Assembly: GCF_900128485.1 (NCBI RefSeq)
Contig: NZ_LT635859.1
Location: forward strand, 295,293-328,699
Length of the DNA stretch: 33,407 bases
Source: Duodenibacillus massiliensis
Lineage (GTDB): Bacteria; Pseudomonadota; Gammaproteobacteria; Burkholderiales; Burkholderiaceae_F
Direction: 5' to 3'
Made by a program: the position numbers and the translations under genes. This document shows, piece after piece, positions 32,874-33,407 of the stretch (its first letter is position 1; every line of letters begins with the position of its first letter). A model generated the notes under the pieces. It searched no databases. It was given only the letters and a program-made list of their open reading frames with translations, and was not told the origin of the DNA.

Positions 32874-33407
32874 CTACCGCTGTCCCAGTTCACGGAGCAT
32901 GGGTACGGCGGAGCGATTGGTGGGGAAGCGGGTGCCGAGGCAGGAGGCAAGTTCCGGCCTCGAGCACACCCGAGGCGGCAGCGACAGGCCGCAGGCCTGC
33001 AGGATGTCAGCTTTGTGGTTGCGTGCTTTGCCGGCAACGTACTGAGCACCAAGTTCTTCTTCTGTCAGCAACTCATTTCCTTTGCGCAGCTTCGGACCAA
33101 AGCCGCACCGGTAGAAGGTGATTTGGTTGTCATCGATGATTTGAGCCATCACGGTTGAGTCGTGCAGTTCACGGCACAGTGTGTCAATGCTGATTGGCGT
33201 TCCCTGCTTTTTCAGTTTGTCCTGCAGCAGCCTCAGCAGCAACAGGGCCAGTACACAAGCCGTAATATGGCCGTAAATATGGCTGGAAGTCCAGACATAC
33301 ATCGGGCGCAAGCCGATGTTGGATTTCATGATCCGGAAGCACGTTTCAATCTGATTCAGGCAGTGGTACATCGAGGCGATTTCCTTGCCCGTTTTCAGTA
33401 TCCGTTC
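32874..33407 (-). CDS. DDE transposase, C-terminal part, probably IS1634 family; 5' end outside window
   Basis: 177 codons, open to the window edge. ERILKTGKEIASMYHCLNQ is followed by IETCFRIMKSNIGLRPMYVW, which is the catalytic-Glu region of IS4/IS1634-type transposases (Glu in QIETCFRIMKS), and then by HIYGHITACVLALLLLRLLQ. The remaining C-terminal domain, up to PMLRELGQR and stop, is typical of the end of these proteins. It could belong to an intact IS that continues beyond the window. It is convergent with topB. Confidence 0.82.
   Translation of the reverse strand, partial: ERILKTGKEIASMYHCLNQIETCFRIMKSNIGLRPMYVWTSSHIYGHITACVLALLLLRLLQDKLKKQGTPISIDTLCRELHDSTVMAQIIDDNQITFYRCGFGPKLRKGNELLTEEELGAQYVAGKARNHKADILQACGLSLPPRVCSRPELASCLGTRFPTNRSAVPMLRELGQR

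Overview
The window is bacterial, GC-rich and gene-dense. It looks like a betaproteobacterium of the Burkholderiales, most likely Sutterellaceae (Sutterella or Parasutterella type). The pointers are the rpsF-priB-rpsR-rplI-dnaB cluster, an alaC-hom-thrC order typical of betaproteobacteria, and an exported flavin-linked reductase beside a Tat-exported enzyme. The genus is inferred from gene content and style, not from any database search.

Layout. Bases 1-976 hold the 5' part of an IscB (RuvC/HNH, RNA-guided nuclease) element on the minus strand, with its omega-RNA upstream of the gene; the element runs off the window edge. Then come hda (minus), purM (plus), an AEC-family transporter (minus), the pair tsaE-amidase (plus), and a PIN-PhoH ATPase (plus). 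A minus-strand block follows: a DUF456 membrane protein and the ribosomal/replication operon rpsF-priB-rpsR-rplI-dnaB, with a good sigma70-type promoter ahead of rpsF. Bases 11762-16117 hold two exported redox/metabolic proteins: a Sec-exported FMN/FAD reductase with urocanate-reductase-like active-site residues, and a Tat-exported mitochondrial-type aconitase.

Bases 16244-20316 are accessory DNA. They hold a truncated autotransporter beta-domain, an IS200/IS605-type element with tnpA and tnpB, a lone type IV prepilin-like gene, and a decayed IS1380-type transposase. The amino-acid operon alaC-hom-thrC (minus) and a Bcp/PrxQ peroxiredoxin (plus) follow. A second IscB element (25201-25978) has a nearly identical omega-RNA, but its iscB gene is frameshifted and has lost its middle. 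It sits directly against the start codon of an unrecognised 1161-codon gene, which forms a compact operon with an exported protein of unknown function and topB (topoisomerase III). The window ends in a partial DDE transposase, probably IS1634-like.

The most interesting material is the RNA-guided nuclease set. One iscB is intact as far as it can be seen, and two omega-RNA loci carry different predicted guides. The outer end of the decayed iscB element matches the outer end of the tnpA-tnpB element over 53 bases with two mismatches, and both abut the same TATGA motif. This suggests that the TnpA enzyme moves the iscB elements in trans. The second point of interest is the pair of exported enzymes at 11762-16117, which could form an extracytoplasmic electron sink.
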